Positions 34,820 through 46,018 of a DNA stretch of 64,000 nucleotides are shown one piece after another. The translations under genes were made by a program, and so were the position numbers. This DNA is from Mesostigma viride (taxonomy: Eukaryota > Streptophyta > Mesostigmatophyceae > Mesostigmatales > Mesostigmataceae): NCBI GenBank assembly GCA_009746045.1, contig RPFO01000065.1:1946484-2010483 (forward strand), written 5' to 3'. How positions within the stretch are numbered: position 1 is the first letter of the stretch; every line of letters begins with the position of its first letter. The notes below the pieces were generated by a model that was not told where the DNA came from, searched no databases, and saw only the letters and a program-made list of their open reading frames with translations.

Positions 34820-36572
34820 GCAAAACCTCCCTTATCCCTAGCTAACTGACGTCATTAAACCCTTATGTTTAGTGGATGCTAGTAAGACGCTAACCGTACA
34901 AACCGGGGTAGAATATCCCGAATCTGCACGGCTAGTATTAAATAATGCGTAGGTTGTTCTTTTCAGGGGCACTGCACCTCACGCCCCGTTCCGCCCGGGT
35001 ATAATCAACCCAAGCGCGGAACGCACATTTTATTTAATTCATTTTTCAACCATGCACTATATTGCATCTACTAATCACAAAAGCTCTAGCCAAACAGCTA
35101 CGAGTAAACACTACGACCTATAAGCCGCTCATCCAGCGGCCTCTTGTTCCCGCATTCACGTATAGAAGAAACTCCGTTCAAAGAACCCCGATTCATGTCC
35201 CACGTAGCTCCCACAAAAACCAGCATCTTCATTAAAACAATAAGTGGAAGCATACATGTGACACTAATTGACATGCCCGGAGGCACGCCGTTCAAGGCCC
35301 TTCATGAAGTACGTTGCCCAATCACCCCCGCCCTGGCTTTCCCTTGAAGCCGCACTCCACCTTGCTCGTTGTCACAAGTGACCGCCCTGCCGCAAAACGG
35401 GAGCCCCCCCACATCGGGAGGCGTGTGCCCGGCGGCTGTGGATGCATGGCCAGGCCCAAAAAGGCCCAGCGCATTTGCACTGCGATTGCGCACGGCCAGC
35501 CTATCATGACCCCTCTCGGGGCCCCGAGTCGGTACCGCTATGGCCGTCTCCCCATAGACCCGGGGTGCTTCGAGAAAAAACGTGGACCTAGCCCAGGCCC
35601 CGCCAGCCCGGATGCCCGAGGCCACAGCCCCAGGCACCTGGCTGAACGAGAGTCCGTTCAGCCAAGACCGCATTCCCCCCGAGGTTTCTATGCGTGGGGA
35701 AAAAATTTCTAGCTTAGGCGCTTTTCCCATCGCCGTCCCCAGCCCCAACCACCCCCCCCTCGGCGGAAGGCAATTGCAAAGTTTGCTGGCCAGCAGCAAT
35801 TTCCGAAGAAAAAGCCGCAGGCCGCGGACCGAGACACGGGTCGCCAGTGCCAGCCATCCGGCTCCAACCCGGGGTGCAAGCATCCCCAGGTACGGAGCAC
35901 CAGCTCGCGCACTGGGCCGACCAAGCGACAGTTGAGCACCTGTCACGGCATCCGGCCCACCAAAGACCCCAAGCTGGGGAAAAGGTGCGGACCGGAGGTA
36001 ATCATTTTCTTTTCTTTTAGTTAACCGAGCGAGGAACTACGCCTGGCCGGTTAACAACTGGAAGTCTCACCACTGGCCAAGTGGCCAGTGCAACCAGTGC
36101 TTTTGGGATTTTGCTCCGCAGCACCCATAGCTGCGGCTGCCGCCGCAACGACAACGAGCAAAGAAAGAGGCCGACAAAACCAGCCAGAGCGGCTTTTAGT
36201 CGCAAAACCTCCCTTATCCCTAGCTAACTGACGTCATTAAACCCTTATGTTTAGTGGATGCTAGTAAGACGCTAACCGTACAAACCGGGGTAGAATATCC
36301 CGAATCTGCACGGCTAGTATTAAATAATGCGTAGGTTGTTCTTTTCAGGGGCACTGCACCTCACGCCCCGTTCCGCCCGGGTATAATCAACCCAAGCGCG
36401 GAACGCACATTTTATTTAATTCATTTTTCAACCATGCACTATATTGCATCTACTAATCACAAAAGCTCTAGCCAAACAGCTACGAGTAAACACTACGACC
36501 TATAAGCCGCTCATCCAGCGGCCTCTTGTTCCCGCATTCACGTATAGAAGAAACTCCGTTCAAAGAACCCCG
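34615..36572 (-). mobile_element. split-direct-repeat element SDR-2 (same family as SDR-1)
   Basis: On the plus strand: a1 (34615-34740, 126 bp), a 33-bp linker with GGGTGGGTGGG, b1 (34774-35190, 417 bp), ATT (35191-35193), a2 (35194-35319), an 836-bp internal region, b2 (36156-36572). ATT also lies at 34612-34614 and 36573-36575. It shares short blocks with SDR-1: CTCCCAC near the a start, ATAAGTGG, CTGTGGATGCAT and GCAAGCATCCCCAGGTAC internally, and AGAAACT then CCG at the b end. The two are therefore diverged members of one family. The empty site, matching exactly with one ATT, is inverted at about 56301. An incomplete copy at 28672-28876 is due to the assembly overlap. Confidence 0.85.
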
Positions 36573-36639
36573 ATTTTCAACGTTTTGACCCTCCTAGCTC
36601 ATGATATCCCCGTTTATCACGTTTGTCACGTGGCCCCCC

Positions 36640-36900
36640 CGCAGGTCTGCGACCAGCTCAGCCTGGCCGGCACCTCCTGACGTGGGCCGGGCCCAGTCAT
36701 GTTAGACGCCGCAAGGCCCGCACCTTCAAAGAACAGCTAACTAGTAGAGGACATGGGGGGCCTAGGCCTCTCCGTGATTTGGACGAAGATGATGGACAAG
36801 GCCAAGTGGGCCCAGGTCATAGAGGACAACGAGCCCCCCCTGTGGGAAAGCGCCCGCGTGTGCAAACCCGTGGGAGGCACGCCAGCCAGCTCCCCTAGGG
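36640..36900 (+). pseudogene. possible retroelement C-terminal remnant
   Basis: LSVIWTKMMDKAKWAQVIED and flanking sequence (GTCTGCGACCAGCTC, CCTGGCCGG) parallel the segment at 24.93-25.15 kb, at lower identity. No further domain is visible. Confidence 0.3.
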
Positions 36901-36999
36901 CAGCCTGAGGCTGTCTAGATAGATGTTGTAGTTAGAATGCTGTTAGATATGTCGTAGGTAGCTGATGTAGATCGATAGATTAGACCGGTAGGACTGTTT

Positions 37000-37169
37000 G
37001 CACCCATCCATCCATCCATCCATCCGGCCATGCTCCGTGACTCCCCAACGGGAGCACGAGTCTAATTAATTAATTAATTAATTAATTAATTAATTAATTA
37101 ATTAATTAATTAATTAATTAATTAATTAATTAATTAATTAATTAATTAATTAATTAATTAATTAATTAA
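37000..37169 (+). repeat. (CATC)n and long (AATT)n tail
   Basis: (CATC)n at about 37004-37022 is followed by CCCCAACGGGAGCACGAG. That resembles the CCCAACGGAG loop of the LINE 3' stem-loops, and a 110-bp (TAAT/AATT)n tail ends at 37168. This is the longest of several short-repeat tails in the window. Confidence 0.75.
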
Positions 37170-37186
37170 GGGGTCCGGACGGACCG

Positions 37187-37210
37187 GAATTATTTCGCGC
37201 CAAAAAATTC
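37187..37210 (+). promoter_or_regulatory. E2F-like near-palindrome (copy 2)
   Basis: A 24-bp near-palindrome with TTTCGCGCCAAAA at its centre, a close match to E2F TTTSGCGC. It starts only about 20 bp after the (AATT)n tail and is followed by GCCGGTACC and GGCCATGGCGAC, as in the copies at 11.5 and 40.2 kb. Confidence 0.5.
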
Positions 37211-39320
37211 CCGCCGGTACCCGACGCTACCTCGGCACGTGAAATTGTGGTGCACGATGCGCGTAACCCTTGCGCCAAGTTGGCCATGGCGACGTGCGTT
37301 CGGTAATAAATGCAGTAATATGGCAATAAGACCGCAGAAAATTATGCAGATGCGTCAAATCAAAGTTTCATCATGATCTTGCGTAGCCGAAGATGCATTA
37401 TTGACGAGATCGATGCCATTTTTCATCCGCGTTTGCGAGGGGGTCTGGCCCGGAAATCTTGCCGAAACGAATATAAAGCAGCAATACATGCCTACAGCGA
37501 TAATTACAAAGGTTCTTAGTCCCTAGCGATGCAGAAAGCAACGTTCATTAACGGGGAGATTGAAAATGTTAAAGAACCTTTTATTTTATTACTTTTCCTC
37601 GTCATTTTCGGAAAGAAAACGCCAGGTCCTGCTTTATGCGCTGTCAACCGGTCCATGGGTGGCTGGCATTTCTTGCGCGCCTTGTCAGGAAAGATAGCAT
37701 GCCATTGTACGTCTATTATCCAGTGGTTACCCCCGAAGTCTATTGCGTTTAGAAATCCCTTTATTCTAAGCTTTCAGCACGGTTTCCTGGAAGGGTGCGT
37801 TGTTTTGTTCGCCGCTTGCTGCATGCACGTCTCTAGTTTTCCGGCAGCTTTCAACCGATTCGCTTACGTTATGCGTGGCAAGCTCTGAAATCCTGTCTAG
37901 GATTGATTTGGGTAATATCAAGGTAAGCTGCTACGTTAATGTAATGATATATAGAAGGATTTGGATGGCAGAGTGCTTATATTGCATATTCAACACGTAC
38001 CCCGGCATGCCTCGAGGGCGGCATGACCGTTGCAACAAGCTGGCGAGCATATGAACCGTGCGTCTCAACGTGCTGGGAAACAAGGTGGCTATACTTCTTT
38101 GCTGGCCATGCTTTGTATATGTGTAAGCTATGCTTACGTGTGTGTTCTCTTTAGATTTGTGGATCACAGCCACTATGCATCACAATCAATGTGCTCTCAA
38201 GAATGCTAGCCATGCTTATGAGGATGGCTGCAAGCCATTTCTCTTATGGCTTTGCTGTATTTCGTGTTTGCGCTTACAGTTCTGTTTTGTTGGTTGGTTT
38301 TTGAACGGGGTGATGTGAACCTGCAGGGTTAGAACATTGTGTTATTATTGCTGGTTGATTGAGGCATCATCCTCTACTCTAAGTCAGCATAGCACGTGTA
38401 TATGAGCATGCTGTTTATGCACCTTATTGTTGAGCATGGTTTACAACCATGGTGAGGTGTGGGGTGTGGCTAGCATGTACGAGTCACCCATATAATCCCA
38501 CATGTTTCTGTTGCTATTGAACGTTGCTTGGGCCTCTAAACATTTCTGTTATTACCAATGAAGATTGCCAACTATGCTACCATAGTGTGGTGCTGCATGC
38601 TATGAATGACCTCTCTAGTACTCAAGGCTCATGCTGAGCTTGATCCTGCATTTGGTGGCTGTTTGTATAACTCAATTGGCAGCCGTCTATGTTAGGATTC
38701 TGATGATTTGTGGTGGGCAGGTGATGAAAAGGGTTATGTTTGAGCTCATGCCAGTCTATACTAGGGTTGAGGGGTGGCAGTTGAGGACACTAGTTTATGC
38801 CATCAGTCTAGCTCAGAATGACCTGAATTTTGATTCCAAGATAGTTTGCATGATAAATAACTTGCTGGCACCTTGTTTGGCCCACACTGTGGTGGGCAAG
38901 GGTGTGAGTGGTGTGGCCATGTGTCTTACAACCGTATTTTCGTGCATTTTTTTTTTCATACAAAAGTGTTGGCTGTTCACATACGTGGTCAGAATGAGCT
39001 GAAAATTGGTGCCATTGATATTCCCACCCTGTGGAAGTTATTTTTATCTCCCTGGGCCCAACCCATGCGTATTTGATTTGATTTTTTTTTTGTCACAAAA
39101 ATGACGTATTTTTCGGTAAACTGCATAAGTATGCCCAGACGTGCGATTTTGGTGCTGCAAATTAGCTCCATTCTTTGGTCTGGGTGGGGATTTGAACTTT
39201 TTATGGTGTTTGGTACACAAGTGTGGGGGGTTGTCCTAGGCAATCCGTGCTTGTAGGACGTGTCCTTGCCAGATTTAGCTCCCTGCACATGTATTGTGAT
39301 GGGCCTTGAACTCAACAAGT
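37211..39320. other. no recognisable gene
   Basis: After the first 100 bp of the repeat described above, frames are short and uninformative. From about 38.3 kb the sequence is AT-rich and resembles, in scattered phrases (CAGAATGAGCTGAAAATT, TATTTATGGTCCCC), the non-coding region at 52-53 kb. Both may be old satellite or repeat sequence. Confidence 0.45.
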
Positions 39321-39619
39321 AGTGGGATGCATGCCCAAGGGTCATATTTATGGTCCCCCATCATCATTTGCATTGCCAGCATGGGTATTGAGTGCAAAAC
39401 ATGTGTATTCAATTTGGGGGGGGGCAGGTCCGTTTATGGGGCTCGTGTCGTTGGGTCATGTTGTGAAGGGCTCTCATTTTTCCCACTGCGTTGTAATTGT
39501 AATGCTAATAAAAAATAGCTCCAGTGGCCTGATGGGCCTGAGTTTTGTTTCACAGAGCCTGCATATGTTGCCCATAGCTCGTGCAAGAAGCCAGATTTTT
39601 TTCATGAACCATTTGTGAA

Positions 39620-39880
39620 TAAGCACATGACTTGTGACCTAGGGTCAACAAATCACGGTCATGGTCAGACCCCCCTGTATTCAAACCAGTGTATCTCTCT
39701 AATGAATTAGCATTTTGTAGGTCTGAGTAGCTCAAAAAATCCTTTGATTTATGGGCTTTCAGGAAAGTACACACATGACTATGAAAAAAATTTTTCTCTA
39801 GATGTTATGGCGTGTTCTATAAATAGCTTACAAGGCAGTATATCGCGTTCTAAAAAAAAAAAGCACGGGTTAAGTAGTTC
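39620..39880 (+). repeat. dispersed repeat, inverted relative to 55.82-56.07 kb
   Basis: GTGAATAAGCACATGACTTG, CTGTATTCAAACCAGTGTAT and TATGGGCTTTCAGGAAAGTA are found in reverse complement at 55.91-56.07 kb. Both copies end with a half of the CGCGAT palindrome and CACGGGTTAA. Confidence 0.85.
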
Positions 39881-39899
39881 GATTTCGCGGCTCCGCCCA

Positions 39900-40225
39900 C
39901 CTCCACCCATCCAGCAAGTAATATGTGCTACATGATCTCCCAACGGAGTCATGTTGTATTTTAATTTCAATTAACTCCTTCTCTCTTGCTTGGACTGCTA
40001 TGCAGAACAAGAAGAGGTGGCAGAAGATTGTCCAGGCTCACACGTACGCCAGCCCCTGTGGGCAAGCCCCCTCCCCCCAAGCGGAAGGGGCGCTTTGCTG
40101 AGTAGGATTTTCCAGACTAGATAGCTTAGTTCGACTCCGCGGCTTCGCCCACCTCCATCCATCCATCCAGCAAGGAATATGTGCTACATGATCTCCCAAC
40201 GGAGTCATGTTAGAATTTAAGGGGA
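39900..40225 (+). repeat. two stem-loop 3' ends flanking a SINE/LINE-like fragment
   Basis: ATATGTGCTACATGATCTCC, CAACGGAGTCATGTT appears at about 39924 and again at about 40184, each followed by an A/T-rich tail. Between them is the LAWTAMQNKKRWQKIVQAH fragment. The second tail runs directly into the E2F-like palindrome repeat. Confidence 0.7.
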
Positions 40226-40237
40226 CGGGACATGCCC

Positions 40238-40261
40238 GAATTTTTTGGCGCCAAAAAATTC
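40238..40261 (+). promoter_or_regulatory. E2F-like perfect palindrome (copy 3)
   Basis: A perfect 24-bp palindrome centred on TTTTGGCGCCAAAA, followed by CGCGCCGGTACCG, CGGTGCGCGCACCCCTTG and GGCCATGGCGAC. This is the best preserved of three copies and lies about 1 kb upstream of a LINE ORF1 in the same orientation. Confidence 0.55.
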
Positions 40262-41159
40262 GCGCCGGTACCGAAGGTCATAAATTTCACGTGCACGGTG
40301 CGCGCACCCCTTGCGGAAGTGGCCATGGCGACTGCGTTCAGGCGAAACTACCACACTAGGGCAGGCGAAATGCAAAAATTTTACTCGAATCTAAAAGACG
40401 ATGAGTTTATTATGTTAGTTTGTGGCGGAAATCAGCTGGTTTACAATATCGCTGTTGTTTTTTTATGCCATCGGCATGGGGGGTAATCTGAATTTTTTGG
40501 TCGCGCGGAATGAAATAGAATTCATGATAGCGGCTGTAAAATCGCGGTTTTGGGGGTTGTTCTGACCGTGAAGCAGGCGTTAATATCGGTTGCATCGAAT
40601 TCTAAACCGAGCTGGTGCTTTTTGCGCCAGATTTTCGGCCATTATCAGTAAGTAATTGTTCAGACCTGCGCAGTGCGTGTCTGACCTGTCCATGGAATAA
40701 CGGCTGTTGTTGCGCGCCTGGGCGAGGGATTTACGAGGGCGGGGTACAGATTTGTCGCGAATGTTATCTGCTATCAGTGCTTTCTTCTATGAGCTCGTCG
40801 TTCGATTTTTTTTGCGTTCTTTTTGGGCAGTTTCCGCCAGCTAGCTCGCCGTCGCTTGCCGTTGTGTTGTCGAATACCTGGCAGCTTTAGATTGTTTTCG
40901 TTGATGTCGTGATCAGGGCCGCTTCAGTCGCAGCCTATAGCTCTTCGGGAAGGTATAAGGCATTTCATAAAACGTGTTCTGGCAAGGATGTTGCACATCA
41001 GCGTATGTATGGACGCTTCTTGTTGTTTGAGAGTGACGCACCCTCTCTTCGCAGGCCGCAGCGGCATCACAGCGCTCATGCGCTGAAGGGCCGCCAATGG
41101 TTTCTTTGCATTTTATCGTGCAGGGATGGAAGTCGATCTAGCCCCCTGAGCCGAAATTC

Positions 41160-43045
41160 CGGCCACGAGGTAGCCATGCATGGCTGTCGGAGCTCATAAC
41201 TTTCACGTTTGAGCACCGAATTTAGCCGTGAATTTCACAATCGCTTCGTCTTTCTAAGACGCACATGCTGATATAATTTTCCGAATCTAAAACGCAATAT
41301 ATGGCGAACAAACGCGCCTCGACGCAACGCAGCCTGGCGGCTGCGCTCGGCAATGAAAATACGTCTGCAGCTCAGGCTGCAGCTTCGCCATCAGGTCCGG
41401 CAGGCGGCGATGACACTAGTCGTGCACTGGTGGTCGTCCAGCAACCCCCCGGGCTTAACGCCTCGCCATCTGCATCGCCTGACCCCAAGCGCACCCGCCC
41501 AGCCGACGACACAGGAGGGTCTTCACGCCCCCCAGAACCGAGCTTTCGGCCCCAGCCTTTCAAGGTCGCAGATTACGACTGGGCCACCATTTCTCCGACC
41601 GATGCTATGCGCTGCATCTTCTTCGGGGATTACGCTTCGCTTTACGACCTGTGCCTCCATCTCCACGACCAAAATCGCCTCCTCGGCCCGGCCGGCAGCC
41701 GCTGGGCCAGCATCGCCCATCTGTCCGGCTGCGTCCGCCCCCATCTCCACTAGCACGCCATCCTCAACTCCCTTCTCCAGCGCTCTGACGGCGAGATCTG
41801 GGCTCCATCCCTTTCCGCCCCCACCCTCCGCTCCATCCTCACGGAAGCCTTTCAGCAGCACGTGACCCCCCTTGCTGCCGACATAGCAGCAATCGGCGGC
41901 ACGCTGACTGCTGAACTTCCTCACATTTCCACCGCCGCCGCCTCCACCTCCACTGCCATTTCCGACTCCACTGCCGACATCAAAGCCCAGCTCCTCGACC
42001 TCGACCAACGCCTTCAACTGAAGCCACCGCCAACGCCCTTGAGAGCGCACATGACACCGCCGGCCTCACCTCCCAGGCGGTGAAGGACATCGCCGCCCAG
42101 CCGGCGCCTGCTGGCTCGGCCGGCGATGCTCCCTCCACCTGGGCGGACTTGCTTAAGCAGCACACCACCTCCACCACCTCTGGACACCATCTCGGCACAA
42201 CTCAAGCAACAAGCCCTCGACCTTCGCGAGGAAGCCGACATCGCCCGGTGCAGCCACAATGTCATCGTCAAGCACTTCGACCAGCCGGCAGGTGAGACCT
42301 CCACGAGCCTTCTTGCGGCATTTAAGCGCGACATTTTTAATTGCCCCCATGCTACTCACTGACCAGTGAGCTGGACATGTCGGCTGTCCGCCTCCCCGCG
42401 CGCGGGGGAAGGAGCCCTGGCCCGGCACCCGTGCTCCTCACCTTTAAGTACATGGCGGACAAGCTGTCGTTCCTTAAAATTATGCCGCAAGAAGCTCTCG
42501 GAGACTCGCTTCACGCTGGACAACGACTTGACCCTGGCCCAGCAACAGCGGCGACGCGAGCTATGGCCGACCTACCTTCAGCTCCGGCAGAGCGCACGGG
42601 GGAAGCCGGTATACTGGAGGGGGGCGGTCATCCACGTTGACCACAAGCCTTGGCAGGCCCCCCCTGCCACCTCAGACTAGGGAATATATACCAGTAGTGT
42701 AGATTAGTAAGGCTTAGCCTTTGCAAGTGGCCCACGCGCATGTGCGCCCCCATGGATGATGCCTTCAGAATTTAGCCACGCCCTGCCTATAATGGGACCC
42801 CCATGGATGTTGCATTAAGAATTTAGCCATGCTATATGCAGTGCAGAGAGATGCTCTCTGTCGAGAAGCCCTGCCCTAGCCCTTGTATAGCCATGATGAT
42901 CTTCCCCCCGTGACATACTCCCCCTTAGCTGGGCATAGTGTGAAGATCATGAGGGTGCAGGTGCCTTGGTGCACCTAGAGCAAGTGTTGCTTACATTCCC
43001 ACCCTTGCAGGAAGTAGCCCAGAATGTATTAAAAGCCAGGTTGTA
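41160..43045 (+). mobile_element. ORF1-only LINE-like element (copy c)
   Basis: Same layout as copy a: shared 5' region (CACGAGGTAGCCAT...), ORF1, then a 3' untranslated region of about 360 bp. The 3' region shares with copy a AGTAGTGTAGA, GATGATCTTCCCCC, GAAGATCATG, GGTGCACCTAGAGCAAG and CACCCTTGCAGGAAGTAGC. No reverse transcriptase frame lies between. Confidence 0.65.
41301..42680 (+). pseudogene. LINE ORF1-like protein, broken
   Basis: It begins MANKRASTQRSLAAALGNEN, which I take as the true start because it is shared with copies a and b. The first frame stops at 41751. Continuity with the family protein is found in other frames: the coiled-coil-like segment, WADLLKQHTTSTTS, ADIARCSHNVIVKHFDQPA, PAPVLLTFKYMADKLSFLK, and the C-terminal TLDNDLTLAQQQRRRELWPT ending at 42680. 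At least three frameshifts and an internal stop are present. Function as in copy a: RNA-binding ORF1p. Confidence 0.7.
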
Positions 43046-43324
43046 AAACACGTGTGCGGGGTATAATACGTGGACTTAAAATACGCGTATTATACGTGGG
43101 GGGTATAAAATACGCGGTGGTAAAATGCGCGACAGTTTGTGTGGTCCAATTGTCAGTCACCCAATTAGCACGCTCCTTGATGATGGTCATGCAGTTATTA
43201 CAACTGAAATTTGGTGTATATGCTTATTTATTAACATCTTCCATTTATGCCCTGCAATCCTATCTGATTATGATTTGTTAAATGCAGGGGGGAGCATGCT
43301 GCAACGGGAATAGTAAGGATTCAA

Positions 43325-43434
43325 TTAATTAATTGATTGTAAGGAAAGCCATCCACTATATAATGCATGAGAGGACATAAGACACAACTTCCGAGAAGGA
43401 GGGGTGACGTGCCCTCCTTTGTACTGGATCATGC
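43325..43434 (-). pseudogene. hAT transposase, downstream piece
   Basis: On the minus strand this reads GMIQYKGGHVTPPSRKLC then LMSSHALYSG, matching the hAT-family motif in which an SFK-M-V helix is followed by Y-x-x-P-S-R. It joins in frame to the upstream piece at 46019-46542 if the element between them is skipped. It ends near an (AATT)n-like junction at about 43325, so the transposase C-terminus including the dimerisation domain is missing. Confidence 0.7.
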
Positions 43435-46018
43435 CTGTCGCGTCCGTGATCTATCACGTCCGCAATTCAGATTTTAGCGTAATTCTGACGTCCGCAGCCT
43501 TGTGCGGGTTGCTATACCGCGGCCCGGTACTGACGCCGCGGATCTCAATTGTACTCACGCGCCGAGTCCGCTGAATTTGCTGACGGAACTTTTGGGCGGA
43601 CCTGAATTTCACTGACATTCGTCACAAGGGCAGTTTGCCGAATGCTGGTACGCAGCAAGCCGGCGAGGCACTGAGCAGATGTGCAATTTCAGGATTTCAA
43701 CGTGGGACACCAGACACAAATGCAAGGAAGCCCCAGGCGGTGCCTGGCATAGCCGATAGATTTGCCCTTGTATATTTGTGTTCGCTTGACAGATAAAGCG
43801 TGAAGTTTAGCTTGTCGGAAATTAGACAATGTTATGATTGGCTGATGTCTAAAGTGGCGCTAGTGGCGCCAGCCGCCAGGCTTGAGCTTTGAGCAGTATA
43901 GAAGGATGAGCAACGAACCATGGTGGTCGTTGTTCGTCCGTTTCTCTCCCTCACAACTGGTTTGTTGTCGTCATGGGGTGAAATAGTTCGAGCAGCCCGG
44001 AGCAGCCCCCGTGAGTGGTTGCATGCAGTCAGTTGCCATGAGGATGGACTGACGGATATGACAATGTATTGGTTTTGTTAAGAATGTGTGTAAGACTGAG
44101 AACGAGACAAGGGACAGGGCCTTCGGGCACCCTGGTCGTCGTTGGCAAGAATGCCAGTAGGAACTAGGTCGGGAACACACGCGCACTGCCGCCACAAGGG
44201 GCCTGCAGTGGCGTCAACCAAGGGACCTCACAGCTGCTCTTATAACTACAACATTACAACTCGACACTCTTTGTAATTCGTCATGTATCTCATTGGAATT
44301 GAAATGTCTTTTGGTTGCTTTAATGATAAAGCATGGTCTCAATAATCGGCTGGTTGGGCCGGATTGCCTGTCATGAAGGTGGCGGTGCCATAAAGGACCG
44401 CACCTTTCATTCTCATTTTAAACGGACGAACAACCCATGATGGGTTCAGTCCGGCCAGCCTGGGGTTCCTCCTGCTTCACCCAGGGAAGCACAAGGAAGA
44501 GGTTATTGCTTAGCCTTCAAAAGCATCTGAAGAGGTTAGGCTTTTCCCTGAAAAAGCCATTGAAGAGGTTATTGCTTAGCCTTCAAAAGCATCTGAAGAG
44601 GTTAGGCTTTTCCCTGTAAAAAGCCATTGAAGGGGTTATTGCTAAGCCTTTAAAAGCATGCGTGTTAAGGTTGTTGCTGATCCTGGAAAAGCATCTTTGA
44701 GCAGCTGGATTTTTTTTTTCCTTTTTGCTGCTGCCTGGAATGACGCCCTCTTTGGGCTTCCTTCTTTAGTGTGAGATGCCTTTCTTTCACTTTTTGCTCT
44801 CACGTTGTTGTGAGCTAAATAGTGGGGGGGAGGTGGCATATCTCACACATGATTACTGCTGATAGTGGATGCATTCCAAGTAGCGGTAATGACCAGTCCA
44901 GGATGATATGGCACGCAAACGCGACAGCTGTCGCGTCCGTGATCTATCACGTCCGCAATTCAGATTTTAGCGTAATTCTGACGTCCGCAGCCTTGTGCGG
45001 GTTGCTATACCGCGGCCCGGTACTGACGCCGCGGATCTCAATTGTACTCACGCGCCAAGTCCGCTGAATTTGCTGACGGAACTTTTGGGCGGACCTGAAT
45101 TTCACTGACATTCGTCACAAGGGCAGTTTGCCGAATGCTGGTACGCAGCAAGCCGGCGAGGCACTGAGCAGATGTGCAATTTCAGGATTTCAACGTGGGA
45201 CACCAGACACAAATGCAAGGAAGCCCCAGGCGGTGCCTGGCATAGCCGATAGATTTGCCCTTGTATATTTGTGTTCGCTTGACAGATAAAGCGTGAAGTT
45301 TAGCTTGTCGGAAATTAGACAATGTTATGATTGGCTGATGTCTAAAGTGGCGCTAGTGGCGCCAGCCGCCAGGCTTGAGCTTTGAGCAGTATAGAAGGAT
45401 GAGCAACGAACCATGGTGGTCGTTGTTCGTCCGTTTCTCTCCCTCACAACTGGTTTGTTGTCGTCATGGGGTGAAATAGTTCGAGCAGCCCGGAGCAGCC
45501 CCCGTGAGTGGTTGCATGCAGTCAGTTGCCATGAGGATGGACTGACGGATATGACAATGTATTGGTTTTGTTAAGAATGTGTGTAAGACTGAGAACGAGA
45601 CAAGGGACAGGGCCTTCGGGCACCCTGGTCGTCGTTGGCAAGAATGCCAGTAGGAACTAGGTCGGGAACACACGCGCACTGCCGCCACAAGGGGCCTGCA
45701 GTGGCGTCAACCAAGGGACCTCACAGCTGCTCTTATAACTACAACATTACAACTCGACACTCTTTGTAATTCGTCATGTATCTCATTGGAATTGAAATGT
45801 CTTTTGGTTGCTTTAATGATAAAGCATGGTCTCAATAATCGGCTGGTTGGGCCGGATTGCCTGTCATGAAGGTGGCGGTGCCATAAAGGACCGCACCTTT
45901 CATTCTCATTTTATGGGGGGGGGAGGTGGCATATCTCACACATGATTACTGCTGATAGTGGATGCATTCCAAGTAGCGGTAATGACCAGTCCAGGATGAT
46001 ATGGCACGCAAACGCGAC
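43435..46018 (+). mobile_element. split-direct-repeat element SDR-3, inserted in hAT transposase
   Basis: The order is A1 (43435-44420, 986 bp), internal (44421-44821), B1 (44822-44927), A2 (44928-45913, 986 bp), B2 (45914-46018). A1 and A2 differ at one base that I noticed (G/A near 43564/45057); B1 and B2 differ only in the length of a G run. CATGCC borders the element on both sides, and the B1/A2 junction CGCGACAGCTGTCGCG is itself a palindrome. The internal region has no recognisable protein. A simple LTR element is excluded because B2 lies outside the second A copy, and hAT coding sequence resumes only after B2. Confidence 0.85.
44501..44700 (+). repeat. 66-bp tandem repeat inside SDR-3, 3 units
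   Basis: GGTTATTGCTTAGCCTTCAA starts at 44501 and 44567 and in diverged form at 44634. Each unit also holds AGGTTAGGCTTTTCCCTG. The repeat makes up about half of the element's internal region. Confidence 0.85.

Noticed and set aside
35302-35946. 214-residue minus-strand frame in SDR-2 as an element protein
   Set aside because: GC-rich sequence gives open frames on both strands here. SDR-1 has no equivalent, and no recombinase, RT or gag motif is present.
43435-45913. Simple LTR element with 986-bp LTRs
   Set aside because: It would leave the second 105-bp copy unexplained and outside the element. The ends do not show clean TG...CA with a 4-6-bp duplication at the outer LTR edges.
44822-46018. 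The 105-bp repeat around the second 986-bp copy as an unusually long target-site duplication
   Set aside because: hAT coding sequence does not continue into the 105-bp repeat but resumes exactly after it. The repeat therefore belongs to the element (B1 and B2 of a split direct repeat).
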